DNA from: Acidiferrum sp963771295
GTDB lineage: Bacteria; Acidobacteriota; Terriglobia; Acidiferrales; UBA7541
Assembly (NCBI GenBank): GCA_963771295.1
Contig: CAVYTB010000009.1
Coordinates: forward strand, 420,540-484,539
Direction of reading: 5' to 3'
Length of the DNA: 64,000 bases
Below are positions 7,615 to 17,145 of the stretch, piece after piece. Position 1 is the stretch's first letter; each line of letters begins with the position of its first letter. The translations under genes were made by a program, and so were the position numbers. The notes beneath the pieces were generated by a model. The model was not told the DNA's origin, made no database searches, and saw only the letters and a program-made list of their open reading frames with translations.

Positions 7615-10020
7615 TTACTCTTCCCTCAGCGCCACAACCGGATCCACCCGCGCCGCTCTCCGCCCTGGGATCCAGCACGCCAGCAACGCCGCCAGCACTA
7701 ACGCCACGGTCGTTCCTGCATATACCTCGGGCGACACCGTTTTCACTCCATAGAGCAACGTCCCCAGCAATCTGCCCAGCGCCAACGCCAGCACCAATCC
7801 CACTGCCAATCCAATCAATCCCATTTTCAATCCGCGCCCCACGATCATTTTCATCACGTCCGCAGGAGTCGCGCCTACCGCCATCCGCACTCCAATTTCC
7901 CTGGTTCGTTGCGTCACCGTATACGCCAGCACTCCATAAATTCCCACGCACGCGATCATCAGCGCGAGCCCAGCAAAAATCTCCAGCAGCACCATCGGGC
8001 GTTTTCGGTCCGCCACGCTCTGCTCAATGATGTCGTCCATACTCCGCACGCGCGCCACCGGTTGCTCGCCGTCCACGGCCCACACTGCGCTCTTTACCGT
8101 CTTCACCAACTCCATCGGTTTCTGCTTTGTCCTGACCACCAGGTAATCCGCTCCCGGTCTTTTCACTTGCTCGGTCGACAAATATACCGCCGGCTTCATA
8201 CCTAGGAGCAATCCGCGCTCTCTCACGTCCGCCACTACACCCACCACTCTTCTCCACGGATCCTTCTCGTCACCCACCCTCAGGTACTTTCCTACCGCGC
8301 TCTGTCCCGGCCAGTGGCGCTTCGCCAGAAATTCACTGACGACCACAACCGGCTCGCTGGTCTCCACATCGCTTACTTGCAGTGCGCGTCCGTCGATCAC
8401 CCGCGCTCCCACGGTCTCCAGATATCCCGGCGTGACCTCGCGATACAAGGCATCATTCGCTTGCCCTGGCTGCAGCGGCGCCTCGCCCTGTACCCGGTAT
8501 CCACTAGTATCGCCCTCTGACGTAAACGGCGCATCCGAAGAAAACCCCGCACTCTCCACTCCTGGTTTGCCCTGCAGCTGGTCCAGAACATCCCGGTAAA
8601 AATTCCTTATCTTCGCATCCGTGTCATATTTCGGCTGTGGCAGCGGCAAAATCGATACCAACATGTGATCCGGCCGAAATCCCAGATCCACTTGCCGCAA
8701 ATTCCACAGCGTTTGGATCATCAATCCCGCTCCGACCAGCAGCGCGAACGCCAGTGCGAATTGTGCCGCCACCAACACATCTCTCAGCCGCATGATCGAT
8801 GGTGACTCTCCGCTCCGCCCTCCCGCCTTCAACGCTTCCTGCAGCGACACTCGCGTCGCCTTCAAGGCTGGCACCAGCCCGAACAGAATCCCCGTCGACA
8901 GCGAAATCACCGTCGTAAATAACAGCACCTTCGCGTTCAGTGCGAACGTTGCTCCCGCCATCTGCTCTGGCATCAACTTGCCTAGCATCCGCCAGCACAA
9001 ATCTCCCAGCCACAATCCCAACGCTCCCCCCACTCCCGCCAGCAGCGCGCTCTCCGTCAGCAGTTGCAGGATCACCTGCATACGGCTTGCGCCCATCGCT
9101 AAGCGTACCGCAATTTCCCGTTTCCTTCCGCTCGCCCGTGCCAGCAATAAATTCGCCAGATTCGAACAGGCGATCAGCAGCACCGCCAGCGAAGCAATCT
9201 GCAGCACCCACAGTCCCACGCGCATATCACCGGCAAATTCCATCTGAATCGGCACGACCACGGCCCCAAGATTCGTATTCGAATTCGGATATTGCTTCTC
9301 CAACCCCTTCGCGACCACGTTCATATTTTGCTGTGCTTGCTCCATCGTTGCGCCCTGCTTTAGCCGCGCCACCACCGTCAAGTAATGACTGTCTCTCTCC
9401 GCCAGCTTTTCCGCCGTGAAATAGCCGGGCGCCCAATATTCCATGTCCTTGGTTGGAAAATAAAAATCGCGCGGCATCACTCCGATCACCTTCGTATTTT
9501 TTCCATCCATCAAAACATTTCGACCCACAATCGCTGAATCGCCGCCAAATCGCCGCTGCCACAAGCTGTAGCTGATCACCACGACCGCGCTCCTCGCCGC
9601 GTCCTCTGCCGCTGTCCATCGTCGGCCCATCGCCGGTTCCACCTGCAGCACGTCAAATAAATTCGGCGTCACCGATCCGCCCATCACCTCTTCCGGCGCT
9701 TGGTCACCCGTCAAACTCGACCCCTGATACCGCAGCGCCGCCATGTCCGTGAATACCTGGTTCTGGTTTCGCCAGTCTACAAAGTTAGCCGGTGCCGGCG
9801 TATTATGCGCGAACCCGATAAACGACGCGTCCTCCCATACAATCGCCAGTCGCGACGGATCCCCGTATGGCAGCGGCCGCAGCAACACAGCGTCTACCGC
9901 GCTGAAGATCGCTGTATTCGCACCAATTCCCAGCACCAGCGCCGCTATGGCGATCGCGAAAAATCCCGGATTCTGCCGGACCTGCCGGAAGGTGTACTTC
10001 ACGTTTTGCAGTAGGCTCAT
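7615..10020 (-). CDS. Orphan duplicated MacB/FtsX-type ABC permease (ADOP)
   Basis: 801 residues made of two tandem MacB periplasmic plus FtsX permease modules. One TM at residues 20-40 (FFAIAIAALVLGIGANTAIF), a periplasmic domain, three TMs around 270-410, then a second TM/periplasmic module and a last FtsX domain ending in the typical RRAARVDPVVALREE. This architecture is the ADOP (acidobacterial duplicated orphan permease) family, which often lacks a neighbouring ATPase, as here. Substrate unknown; members are placed with macrolide or lipoprotein-type exporters. The ATG at 10020 has a purine-rich GGGGAAGGGG about 15 bases upstream; a GTG at 10035 is the alternative start. Confidence 0.88.
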   Translation of the reverse strand: MSLLQNVKYTFRQVRQNPGFFAIAIAALVLGIGANTAIFSAVDAVLLRPLPYGDPSRLAIVWEDASFIGFAHNTPAPANFVDWRNQNQVFTDMAALRYQGSSLTGDQAPEEVMGGSVTPNLFDVLQVEPAMGRRWTAAEDAARSAVVVISYSLWQRRFGGDSAIVGRNVLMDGKNTKVIGVMPRDFYFPTKDMEYWAPGYFTAEKLAERDSHYLTVVARLKQGATMEQAQQNMNVVAKGLEKQYPNSNTNLGAVVVPIQMEFAGDMRVGLWVLQIASLAVLLIACSNLANLLLARASGRKREIAVRLAMGASRMQVILQLLTESALLAGVGGALGLWLGDLCWRMLGKLMPEQMAGATFALNAKVLLFTTVISLSTGILFGLVPALKATRVSLQEALKAGGRSGESPSIMRLRDVLVAAQFALAFALLVGAGLMIQTLWNLRQVDLGFRPDHMLVSILPLPQPKYDTDAKIRNFYRDVLDQLQGKPGVESAGFSSDAPFTSEGDTSGYRVQGEAPLQPGQANDALYREVTPGYLETVGARVIDGRALQVSDVETSEPVVVVSEFLAKRHWPGQSAVGKYLRVGDEKDPWRRVVGVVADVRERGLLLGMKPAVYLSTEQVKRPGADYLVVRTKQKPMELVKTVKSAVWAVDGEQPVARVRSMDDIIEQSVADRKRPMVLLEIFAGLALMIACVGIYGVLAYTVTQRTREIGVRMAVGATPADVMKMIVGRGLKMGLIGLAVGLVLALALGRLLGTLLYGVKTVSPEVYAGTTVALVLAALLACWIPGRRAARVDPVVALREE

Positions 10021-10063
10021 GGTTACGGTACGCACCCCTTCCCCGAATGTTCCCCAATCGTAA

Positions 10064-10267
10064 CTAGCGCTGAATGACTAGCCCCGCAGCATCCAGTTCG
10101 TAGCCTTCGTCATGTACGACCTGCTGCGCCGCCGTGCGCAGCGATTGTTCGTCGGCGTCCTTTGGCAGCTTGCAATGACGTCGGATTACCTCTTCTCCGC
10201 TTTTAATCGCCACCATCCAATTCGATTTGTCCTTATCCCATGAGACTTCCACATGATCGGCACGCAT
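10064..10267 (-). CDS. Small DUF2188-like protein
   Basis: A 67-residue soluble protein starting MRADHVEVSWDKDKSNW. The ATG at 10267 has AGGAGGGCTT directly upstream, which fixes the start. The pattern of a short beta strand ending in W, a basic turn (AIKSGEEVIRRH) and an amphipathic helix (EQSLRTAAQQVVHDEG) resembles DUF2188 proteins, though the match is by eye. It precedes the ADOP permease on the same strand by 43 bases and may be cotranscribed. Confidence 0.65.
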   Translation of the reverse strand: MRADHVEVSWDKDKSNWMVAIKSGEEVIRRHCKLPKDADEQSLRTAAQQVVHDEGYELDAAGLVIQR

Positions 10268-10501
10268 AAGCCCTCCTAACGCCCACGGCAGTGCCCAAAA
10301 TATCTGCGAGGGCAAGAATTGATCTCAGTCTTAGCATAGCGGCTTCGGATTGTAAGCCTACCACCCCGTTTCGACTCGGGATGTTGGAATTGGCGAGCAA
10401 AGCCGCGGTTGGATTGAACTACGCCTGCTTATAGTAGGAGAAGTCTTAAATAAACAGCTATAGAGCTTTGAAAGGTTCGTGATTGTCATCCGCTGAGGCT
10501 G

Positions 10502-12202
10502 TCACGACAGCAATATGATGAGGACCATGCCCCAGATCGTGAGCAGAGTGTTCCCGACAGCGTAGGTGACCGTGTAACCGAGCGCGGGAACCTGGCTGTG
10601 GCCACGATCGCAAACCAAGCCGAGCGAAGCAGTCGTGGTGCGCGCCCCAGAAACGATGCCAAGCAACAGCGCGTCGTGGAAACGGAAAATGTACTTGCCC
10701 ACGAACATACCTAGAATGAGTGGCACCGTGGTCGCCAGCGCGCCCCACAGAAACAAGCTGATGCCCTGCGTCTTGAGCCCATTCACGAAGCCCGGGCCTG
10801 CCGAGATGCCCACCACTGCAATGAAGATGTTCAAACCGACTGAGTTCATGAACCACACGGTGGGGGATGGAATCCGCCCGAATAGTGGGCGTACCGAGCG
10901 CAGCCAGCCAAACACGAGGCCGGCGATGAGCGCGCCTCCTGCGGTTGACAAGGTCAGCGGCACTCCGTGTATCTTCAGGACCAGCGCACCGACGAATGCG
11001 CCCAGCGTGATCGCCCCGCCAATGAATGCGACGTCGGCCACGTCAGTCGGCCGATCCGCAACGCCGAGCAACTTGGCCGCGGCGGTGGTGTCCTGCGTGC
11101 GGCCAACGACTGTGAGTAGATCACCGCGGTTGATTTGAGTGTTCGGCAGGATGGGGATTGTCGTGGCGGTCGCGCCCCGCGTAATTTTTCGCAGGAAGAC
11201 GCCCCGTGCCGCAGGGAGTTGGGCGATTTCGGCCAGCGTTTTGCCGTCGACCGCCTTGCTGGTGACATATACGTCCACACCTTCTATCGGAACGCTTAGC
11301 AATTCCGGGTCTTCGATTTCCGTGCCCCCTTCCCCAACCACTCTCAGAAGCACTTCGCGAGCTCCGGCAACCGCCACCACATCGTTCTCATGCAACACTG
11401 TGTCCGCGGTGGCATCTTCGATCTTCCCTTCGCGGCGTACGCGCAGTACGAAAATGCGCGCATCCGGCACCAATGCCTCGGCTTCGATAGCTCGCAGACC
11501 CGCGACCTTTCCGCCTGGCTTCACGCGGAAGGCACGTATTTCCCAACGGTGCCAAGCCGACCCTGGCCCACCGAGTTCTTTGCTGCCGCCATTCTTTTCT
11601 TCGTAGTCCTTACAGGCGGCGACAAGATCCAATCGCAATAGCGCCGGACCTAGTAGCGCGATCACAAGCGCCGAACCCACGGTGCCGAAAATGTAACTCA
11701 CCGCGTAGGCGACGGGCATTGAGTTCAACAGACTTTTGGTCTGGTCGGCCGCCAACCCGAGCCGGTTGATGGCGTCCGTTGAGAGGCCCATCGCAGCGGA
11801 GATTGTTTGCGATCCAGAGTACAACCCCGCTGCGTATCCGAGGTCGTAGCCGGCTATCTTCGCAATCGCGACGGGGACCAGCAGACAGAACACACATTGG
11901 ACCGCGGCAAAGATAGCTTGCGGCAAGCCATCCTTGGCGACACCGCGTACAAACTGTGGGCCGACACCGTAGCCGACGGCGAATAAAAACATGAGGAAGA
12001 CAGTTGCCTTCAGGGGCGGCGAAATGGTTATACCGATTTGCCCGATTATGACTCCCGCCAGCAGCGTGGCAGTGACTGACCCCAGGCCGATACCCTTGAA
12101 AGTGAATTTGCCGAAGTAATATCCGAAGGCGAGCGTGAGGAAAATGGCGATCTCCGGGTACTGTCGGAGGGTCTCAGCAAACCACGTCAAGATGAACATC
12201 AT
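10502..12202 (-). CDS. aspT: AspT-type aspartate:alanine exchanger
   Basis: 566 residues with the AspT/YidE duplicated layout: about five N-terminal TM helices, a central soluble region with two TrkA-C-like domains (about residues 205-370), then about five more TMs (YidE/YbjL half). Glycine-rich hydrophobic repeats such as AVGYGVGPQFVRG and AVVGISAGPGFVNG mark the two halves. In the known cycle AspT swaps external aspartate for internal alanine, and together with aspartate decarboxylase this consumes a cytoplasmic proton and builds membrane potential. The decarboxylase gene lies 38 bases upstream, which supports this substrate. Two ATGs in tandem (12202, 12199) follow GGGAGG; the second has the better spacing. 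Symbol given from family plus context. Confidence 0.85.
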   Translation of the reverse strand: MMFILTWFAETLRQYPEIAIFLTLAFGYYFGKFTFKGIGLGSVTATLLAGVIIGQIGITISPPLKATVFLMFLFAVGYGVGPQFVRGVAKDGLPQAIFAAVQCVFCLLVPVAIAKIAGYDLGYAAGLYSGSQTISAAMGLSTDAINRLGLAADQTKSLLNSMPVAYAVSYIFGTVGSALVIALLGPALLRLDLVAACKDYEEKNGGSKELGGPGSAWHRWEIRAFRVKPGGKVAGLRAIEAEALVPDARIFVLRVRREGKIEDATADTVLHENDVVAVAGAREVLLRVVGEGGTEIEDPELLSVPIEGVDVYVTSKAVDGKTLAEIAQLPAARGVFLRKITRGATATTIPILPNTQINRGDLLTVVGRTQDTTAAAKLLGVADRPTDVADVAFIGGAITLGAFVGALVLKIHGVPLTLSTAGGALIAGLVFGWLRSVRPLFGRIPSPTVWFMNSVGLNIFIAVVGISAGPGFVNGLKTQGISLFLWGALATTVPLILGMFVGKYIFRFHDALLLGIVSGARTTTASLGLVCDRGHSQVPALGYTVTYAVGNTLLTIWGMVLIILLS

Positions 12203-12240
12203 CTACCTCCCTTGATATGCTTCGGGTCGTTTTATGCGTT

Positions 12241-13890
12241 CTACGCGGACGCCTGAGCCTTCCACGCGTTAACTGCCACTTGCACCACTGTTGTGAGTTG
12301 ATTGCCGATTTGGGAGTACGCCTCGTCCGGCAGATTGGCGAGCGACACTCGCACCGACCAATCCGGGCCAGCAAAGCCGCTTCCGTTGAGAAGCACTGTC
12401 GAGAATTTTTCGGCCAATGCGAATAGCACATCAAAGGGGTGATAGTTCTTCTTAAGGAATTCGACGAACGCGGGGCCGTGTGTCTTCTCAGCCCAAACCA
12501 TGATGTCGAGAGTCGCGTAGTAATCAGCACGCATCGCATCTGCAGGAAGGGGCAGATTCATTCCGGCCCACAAGGCCTGCAATCGACGCTTCACAATTTC
12601 CTTGGTGAGTTTCTTGTAACGGTCGTCCTTGTCGAGGAGCGCAAAAAGCGAGAACAACGTCATCTGAACTTGTTGCGGCAGCGACAGGCCGGCTGTGTGA
12701 TTCAGCGCTACGCAGCGGCTATCCGCTACCATGCGGTCGATGAACTTGATCTGTTCTGGATGAAGCGTCAGGGGACCGTAGCGTGTATTCAATTCCCGGC
12801 GAATACCCTCAGGCAGCTTGGCAATTGCTTTGTCGAAAATATTGTCCTCATGAATCGCAACAACTCCCAGGCGCCATCCAGTGCAACCGAAATATTTCGA
12901 AAAGGAATACACGCCGATTGTGTTTTGCGGAACTTCAGCCATTAAGGAGCGGAAGCCGGGCACGAAGGTGCCGTACACGTCATCGGTGACCACGATTAAG
13001 TCCGGACGATTGTTCTGAACCAGGGCAGCCAATCGCTGCATGGAGTTCGCGCGCATAGCGACGGAGGGAGGATTGCTTGGATTGACAAAGAACAACGCTT
13101 TAATCGATGGGTCTTTGAGCTTGTCAATCTCCGCATCTGGATATTGCCAGGTGTGCCGCCCATCACTCGAAGACACTTCACTCGCATTCATCTCCACTAC
13201 ATCGAAGTGGAACCGATCGAGATGACAAACCTCAATATACGGAGTGAACATCGGCAGAGCCAGCGCCACCTTGTCTCCTCGATGTAACAGGTGGTTCACC
13301 ATCAGAGAATCAAAGATGTAGCACATTGCCGCCGTGCCACCCTCGACTGCAAAAATGTCAAACTTCCCGGCCGGTGGCTTGCCCCCGCACATTTCTTTGG
13401 CCAGGTATTCATGCACCACGCGTTCGGCATGAACCAGCATGCGATCCGGCGACGGGTATTGGTCCCCGATGATGCTGTCGATCAGCTCGTGAACAAATGC
13501 ATCCGGGTTGAACTTGAATTCCTTCACGGCATACTCGACGGCCGCCTGAATCAGACCAATCCCGGGCGCATTGGGATTTTTTGCCGCAAAATCCAACAAG
13601 CGTTTTGCTATCCCGGCCTTTTGAGGCATTCCCCCCAGGTCGGACTCGTCCCATACCCTCTTCGATTCCTGGATTGCAAATGAGCCCAACGTGAAAAAAG
13701 CATCCCGGGGAGTCGTTGCAATCCAGTTCGGGTTGCCGCGACCCGCATTTAGCATTGTCTGCGTGCTTTGCCGAGAGGCGTCGCCGGCCAACTGGATCAA
13801 TTTATCTTTCAGTTCGAATGGACTGAGCTTTTCAAACTCTTGTTGCTGTTTGAGAGTCACGGAAAGCTGAGACCGTATGGGAGTCGCCAT
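12241..13890 (-). CDS. aspD: Aspartate 4-decarboxylase / aminotransferase (PLP)
   Basis: 549 residues, the length of bifunctional L-aspartate 4-decarboxylases (AsdA/AspD), longer than ordinary aspartate transaminases. The PLP lysine is in SFSKYFGCTGWRLG (about residue 332), with the upstream fold-I elements VNPSNPPS and VTDDVYGTF. It converts aspartate to alanine and CO2, with a side transaminase activity. ATG at 13890 is preceded by AAGGAGGACAGTT. Next gene downstream is the AspT exchanger, and upstream is another acid-type decarboxylase, so the three form a decarboxylation operon. Its promoter is operator copy 2. Confidence 0.9.
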   Translation of the reverse strand: MATPIRSQLSVTLKQQQEFEKLSPFELKDKLIQLAGDASRQSTQTMLNAGRGNPNWIATTPRDAFFTLGSFAIQESKRVWDESDLGGMPQKAGIAKRLLDFAAKNPNAPGIGLIQAAVEYAVKEFKFNPDAFVHELIDSIIGDQYPSPDRMLVHAERVVHEYLAKEMCGGKPPAGKFDIFAVEGGTAAMCYIFDSLMVNHLLHRGDKVALALPMFTPYIEVCHLDRFHFDVVEMNASEVSSSDGRHTWQYPDAEIDKLKDPSIKALFFVNPSNPPSVAMRANSMQRLAALVQNNRPDLIVVTDDVYGTFVPGFRSLMAEVPQNTIGVYSFSKYFGCTGWRLGVVAIHEDNIFDKAIAKLPEGIRRELNTRYGPLTLHPEQIKFIDRMVADSRCVALNHTAGLSLPQQVQMTLFSLFALLDKDDRYKKLTKEIVKRRLQALWAGMNLPLPADAMRADYYATLDIMVWAEKTHGPAFVEFLKKNYHPFDVLFALAEKFSTVLLNGSGFAGPDWSVRVSLANLPDEAYSQIGNQLTTVVQVAVNAWKAQASA

Positions 13891-13979
13891 AACTGTCCTC
13901 CTTGGACGAAAAGAATCTGCCCTCGCTTCGAATTCCTTGCTTACGAATCGATCGCTTTATAAGGGCCAACCCATGGAAC

Positions 13980-16802
13980 TTAATGGCCGGACGCACTGCG
14001 CGCAGCCTTGCCCTTCTCATGCTTTGCCGCATTCGTTGGAGTTTTCATTGGCGCCTTCAGCGATTGCAGAAACGCCGGATTCAGCAATTTCAGCCCGAGT
14101 GCCGCGGTAAAGCCGTGAATCTCCTTCACGTCGAGCTTGCGCATGAACTCAATGGTCTGCGCATTGATGACTTGTCCCGGCACCATAATCGGGAATCCGG
14201 GTGGGTAGGGGATTACAAAGCTGGCCGAAACCAACTCCGGTCCTTCCTTCAGTCGTTTATCGATCTCCGGGCTGGATAGTTTTATGTGCTCGCATTGTTT
14301 CTCGCGATACGCTGCGAAGAATGCGGAGCGCATATCACCTTCGCTGGTTTTGCTGGAAGGATCCTCACGGAACCGATCGAAGAAGCAGCTGAAATTGGGA
14401 AGATCGGGCACATCCGTCATCAGTGATTTCACGCGCGCCTGGAATGCCTGTTTGGCGGCGCTGCCCCCCTCGCCAAGCTTCTTCTCAATCCCCTGTGAGA
14501 TCTGGACGAGGACCTTAATAAGCTGAGCGATGTCGCTGCGCGTGTTGTTAATGTTGGTCTGAAGCAGAACACTGTTACGCGAAGTCTTGTTCAGCTGAAT
14601 GTCAAAGTCAGCGGCGAGCAGATTTTTGAATTGTGTACCGTCGAATCCCGCCGATCCGCAAACCAGCGTAAGGCGGGTTACGTCAAGCGCGAATTCATCT
14701 TCCTTGAAAGCCTTCACGGCGGTGGCCCAGTTCACGCCCGCGGTCAGATAGTCCACAAATCCCGAATTCCGGAACTCCGCTGGGATCATTTCGTCGGCGC
14801 CCAACACGCGGAAGTATTTCGAGATTAACGGATGCGAGTTGACTTCGCGCCTCACGTCTAGCGCCAGTTGAATGGCCCGGTTTACCAGTTCGTAGCCCTC
14901 CAACTCCATCTGCCGTCGCGCTACATCCAGCGTCGCAATAATCTGAAGGTTCGGCGAAGTCGAAGCGTGCGTGAATACCGCCTCGTGGAATTGTTCCTCA
15001 ACGGTGTGATAGTCCTGGTCTTTGACCAGTACCATGGAACCCTGGCGTAAACACGACATGGATTTGTGGGTCGAATTAGTCTGGTAAACGCGAAGACGTA
15101 CTTTGTCGGGATTGGCGAGCAATCGCGTTTCAAGCAGTGTTTTCTCGCTGCCTTTCAGGTCGGCTCCCAGTTTCTTTTCTTGCTCCAGATAGGCCGCACG
15201 GTACGCGGGATCTTTGAACTTTTTCTCCAGAGTTGCGGCTGCCCCCATGGCAGTGCGCCGCCGGTAGAACGGAGTCCACCTGGCGAAACCAAACCACGCT
15301 TCATCCCACAGGAAAATGAGATCCGGCTTGATCGCCAGGCACTCTTCCATGACGCGCTCGACGTTGTAGATATGTCCATCAAACGTGCAGTTTGTCAGCA
15401 CCAGAAGCCGCGCGCGATCCAGTCGACCCTCGGCTTTCAAATCAAGCAACGCCTTTTTGATCGTGCGCAGTGGAACCGCCCCATACATCGAGTACTGTGT
15501 CAGGGGATACGCTTCGACATACAAGGGATAGGCGCCCGAAATTACCGCGCCATAGTGATGTGACTTATGGCAATTCCGGTCGACCAACATGATGTCGCCA
15601 GGCGCCAGCAGTGCCTGCTCCACCATCTTGTTCGAAGTCGATGTTCCGTTGGTCACAAAGAAAACGTGATCCGCTCCGAATGCTCGTGCCGCCTTATCCT
15701 GGGCCACTTTGATGTTGCCTGTAGGCTCCAGCAGGCTATCCAGTCCACCGGTCGTAGCGGAGGACTCCGCGAGAAATAGATTTATGCCGTAAAACTTACC
15801 CATGTCGCTAATCCAATTCGATTTAAATATCGACTTCCCTCGTGCAACCGGCAGCGCATGAAATGTTCCGATAGGACGCTGCGCATATTTCTGCAGGTTG
15901 TCAAAATACGGAGTGTCGAATCGGTCAGCAACTCCATCAAGTATGCTGAGGTGAAGCTCCAATGGTTCTTCAACTTGGTAGAAAACCCTACGGATGCAAT
16001 CCGCCGAGACGTCGCCGGCCACTTTCTCCACTTGGCGGTCACTGAGGAAATAAATGTCCAGTTCCGGGCGCAACTGCTTCAGGCCCTGAGCGAGTGCCAA
16101 GCTGTAGTCGGCCGAACTTGCGTCAAATCCGCTCCCAGCAAGATGGCTGGTCAGAAATTCACGCAGCACCGGGGCGTCGTGAGATGATGCGAGGGAAATT
16201 CCCTCGTAAATAATCACAGCCTCCACGCTGCCATTCAGAATCGTCGCCAGTACCGCGTCCTCATAAGTGCCCACAAACACTGGCTCATAGATGAATTTGT
16301 CGGAGGGTCGGCGCAGCCTGCGGAGATCCTGCGCCAGTTCCTGCCATACTGTTCGGTGCGCCGGACTCACCACGAGCACTTCAAAGTAAGGTCGTCGTGC
16401 TGCCGCTTCTTCTCCCGGAACAGGGACCTGCTCACCAAGATTTATGGCGGCTTGTCCTTCACCCTCCCAATCCGCAGCACTGGAGCGATACGAGTGTGTC
16501 AGTAGCGCGGCACTCATCGACTGAAGCAAACGAGCGGTGCCAGATGCGTCGCTTGATGCGATGCGTTCCTCCAGCGATTTCAGTAGTGTTTGTCCCGGAT
16601 AGGCAAAATAGTCTTCCCACTGACGCAGTTCATTGAAGCACTTCGTGACAGCCGCGTGATGTTTGCCCGGAGTCTGCTGATTCGTCGCTCGGTCCCACAA
16701 GCGAGCTTCATGCAACAATGCTCGCCAGCGATCGAACCTTGCTTCCGCTGCCATAAGGAATTGATCCACTCGAGAAGCGGACGCATTTGTTGCGGTACTC
16801 AT
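13980..16802 (-). CDS. Orn/Lys/Arg-type decarboxylase, fold III, large form
   Basis: 940 residues. An N-terminal helical extension and wing-like domain (to about residue 310) precede the PLP domain. Visible motifs: TNGTSTSNKMV (phosphate-binding region, about 385), DRNCHKSHHYG (about 408-418), the Asp that contacts the pyridine ring in LIFLWDEAWFGFA (about 500), and the Schiff-base lysine in NSTHKSMSCLRQGS (about 580). The family decarboxylates lysine, arginine or ornithine and is used for acid resistance; the exact amino acid cannot be read here. ATG at 16802 follows GGGAGGATCAT. First gene of the operon with aspD and aspT, and directly behind operator copy 2. No dedicated lysine/cadaverine antiporter is present, so AspT may be the only exchanger. 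Confidence 0.87.
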   Translation of the reverse strand: MSTATNASASRVDQFLMAAEARFDRWRALLHEARLWDRATNQQTPGKHHAAVTKCFNELRQWEDYFAYPGQTLLKSLEERIASSDASGTARLLQSMSAALLTHSYRSSAADWEGEGQAAINLGEQVPVPGEEAAARRPYFEVLVVSPAHRTVWQELAQDLRRLRRPSDKFIYEPVFVGTYEDAVLATILNGSVEAVIIYEGISLASSHDAPVLREFLTSHLAGSGFDASSADYSLALAQGLKQLRPELDIYFLSDRQVEKVAGDVSADCIRRVFYQVEEPLELHLSILDGVADRFDTPYFDNLQKYAQRPIGTFHALPVARGKSIFKSNWISDMGKFYGINLFLAESSATTGGLDSLLEPTGNIKVAQDKAARAFGADHVFFVTNGTSTSNKMVEQALLAPGDIMLVDRNCHKSHHYGAVISGAYPLYVEAYPLTQYSMYGAVPLRTIKKALLDLKAEGRLDRARLLVLTNCTFDGHIYNVERVMEECLAIKPDLIFLWDEAWFGFARWTPFYRRRTAMGAAATLEKKFKDPAYRAAYLEQEKKLGADLKGSEKTLLETRLLANPDKVRLRVYQTNSTHKSMSCLRQGSMVLVKDQDYHTVEEQFHEAVFTHASTSPNLQIIATLDVARRQMELEGYELVNRAIQLALDVRREVNSHPLISKYFRVLGADEMIPAEFRNSGFVDYLTAGVNWATAVKAFKEDEFALDVTRLTLVCGSAGFDGTQFKNLLAADFDIQLNKTSRNSVLLQTNINNTRSDIAQLIKVLVQISQGIEKKLGEGGSAAKQAFQARVKSLMTDVPDLPNFSCFFDRFREDPSSKTSEGDMRSAFFAAYREKQCEHIKLSSPEIDKRLKEGPELVSASFVIPYPPGFPIMVPGQVINAQTIEFMRKLDVKEIHGFTAALGLKLLNPAFLQSLKAPMKTPTNAAKHEKGKAARSASGH

Positions 16803-16911
16803 ATGATCCTCCCGACAACTCGCACTTGGTTTGGCATGACCGGTGTTCGATTTGCTGTGACCTTAATTTTGGTCTGTGAAGACATTTAGCAGTGCCGAAG
16901 AACCGCAACAA

Positions 16912-16927
16912 CTAGGGAAATCCCTAG
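16912..16927 (-). promoter_or_regulatory. Palindromic operator, copy 2
   Basis: CTAGGG-AAAT-CCCTAG, exact half-sites. On the minus strand TTGTTG follows immediately and CTAAAT lies 16 bases beyond, giving a composite promoter for the decarboxylase operon (start 110 bases away). On the plus strand the following bases make a poor promoter, so control of the porin at 17146 is less likely. Confidence 0.85.
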
Positions 16928-17145
16928 TTTCATCGCGTGAAATTGTCTCTTACCCTGCAAATACAAATGGCGAGAGACCTTGTTGTATCGATCTTTCGCA
17001 TACTTGCCAGTTCGACGGGGTTACGAAAGATGCTGCCAACAGAAGCTTGTCTTATTCGAAGCCGCAGCAAATTGCCGAATCTTCGCAGTCGGGAAGCAAC
17101 GGAATTCGTTTCTACGATATCTCTGCGATTTAGAGAGGTCCTTGT

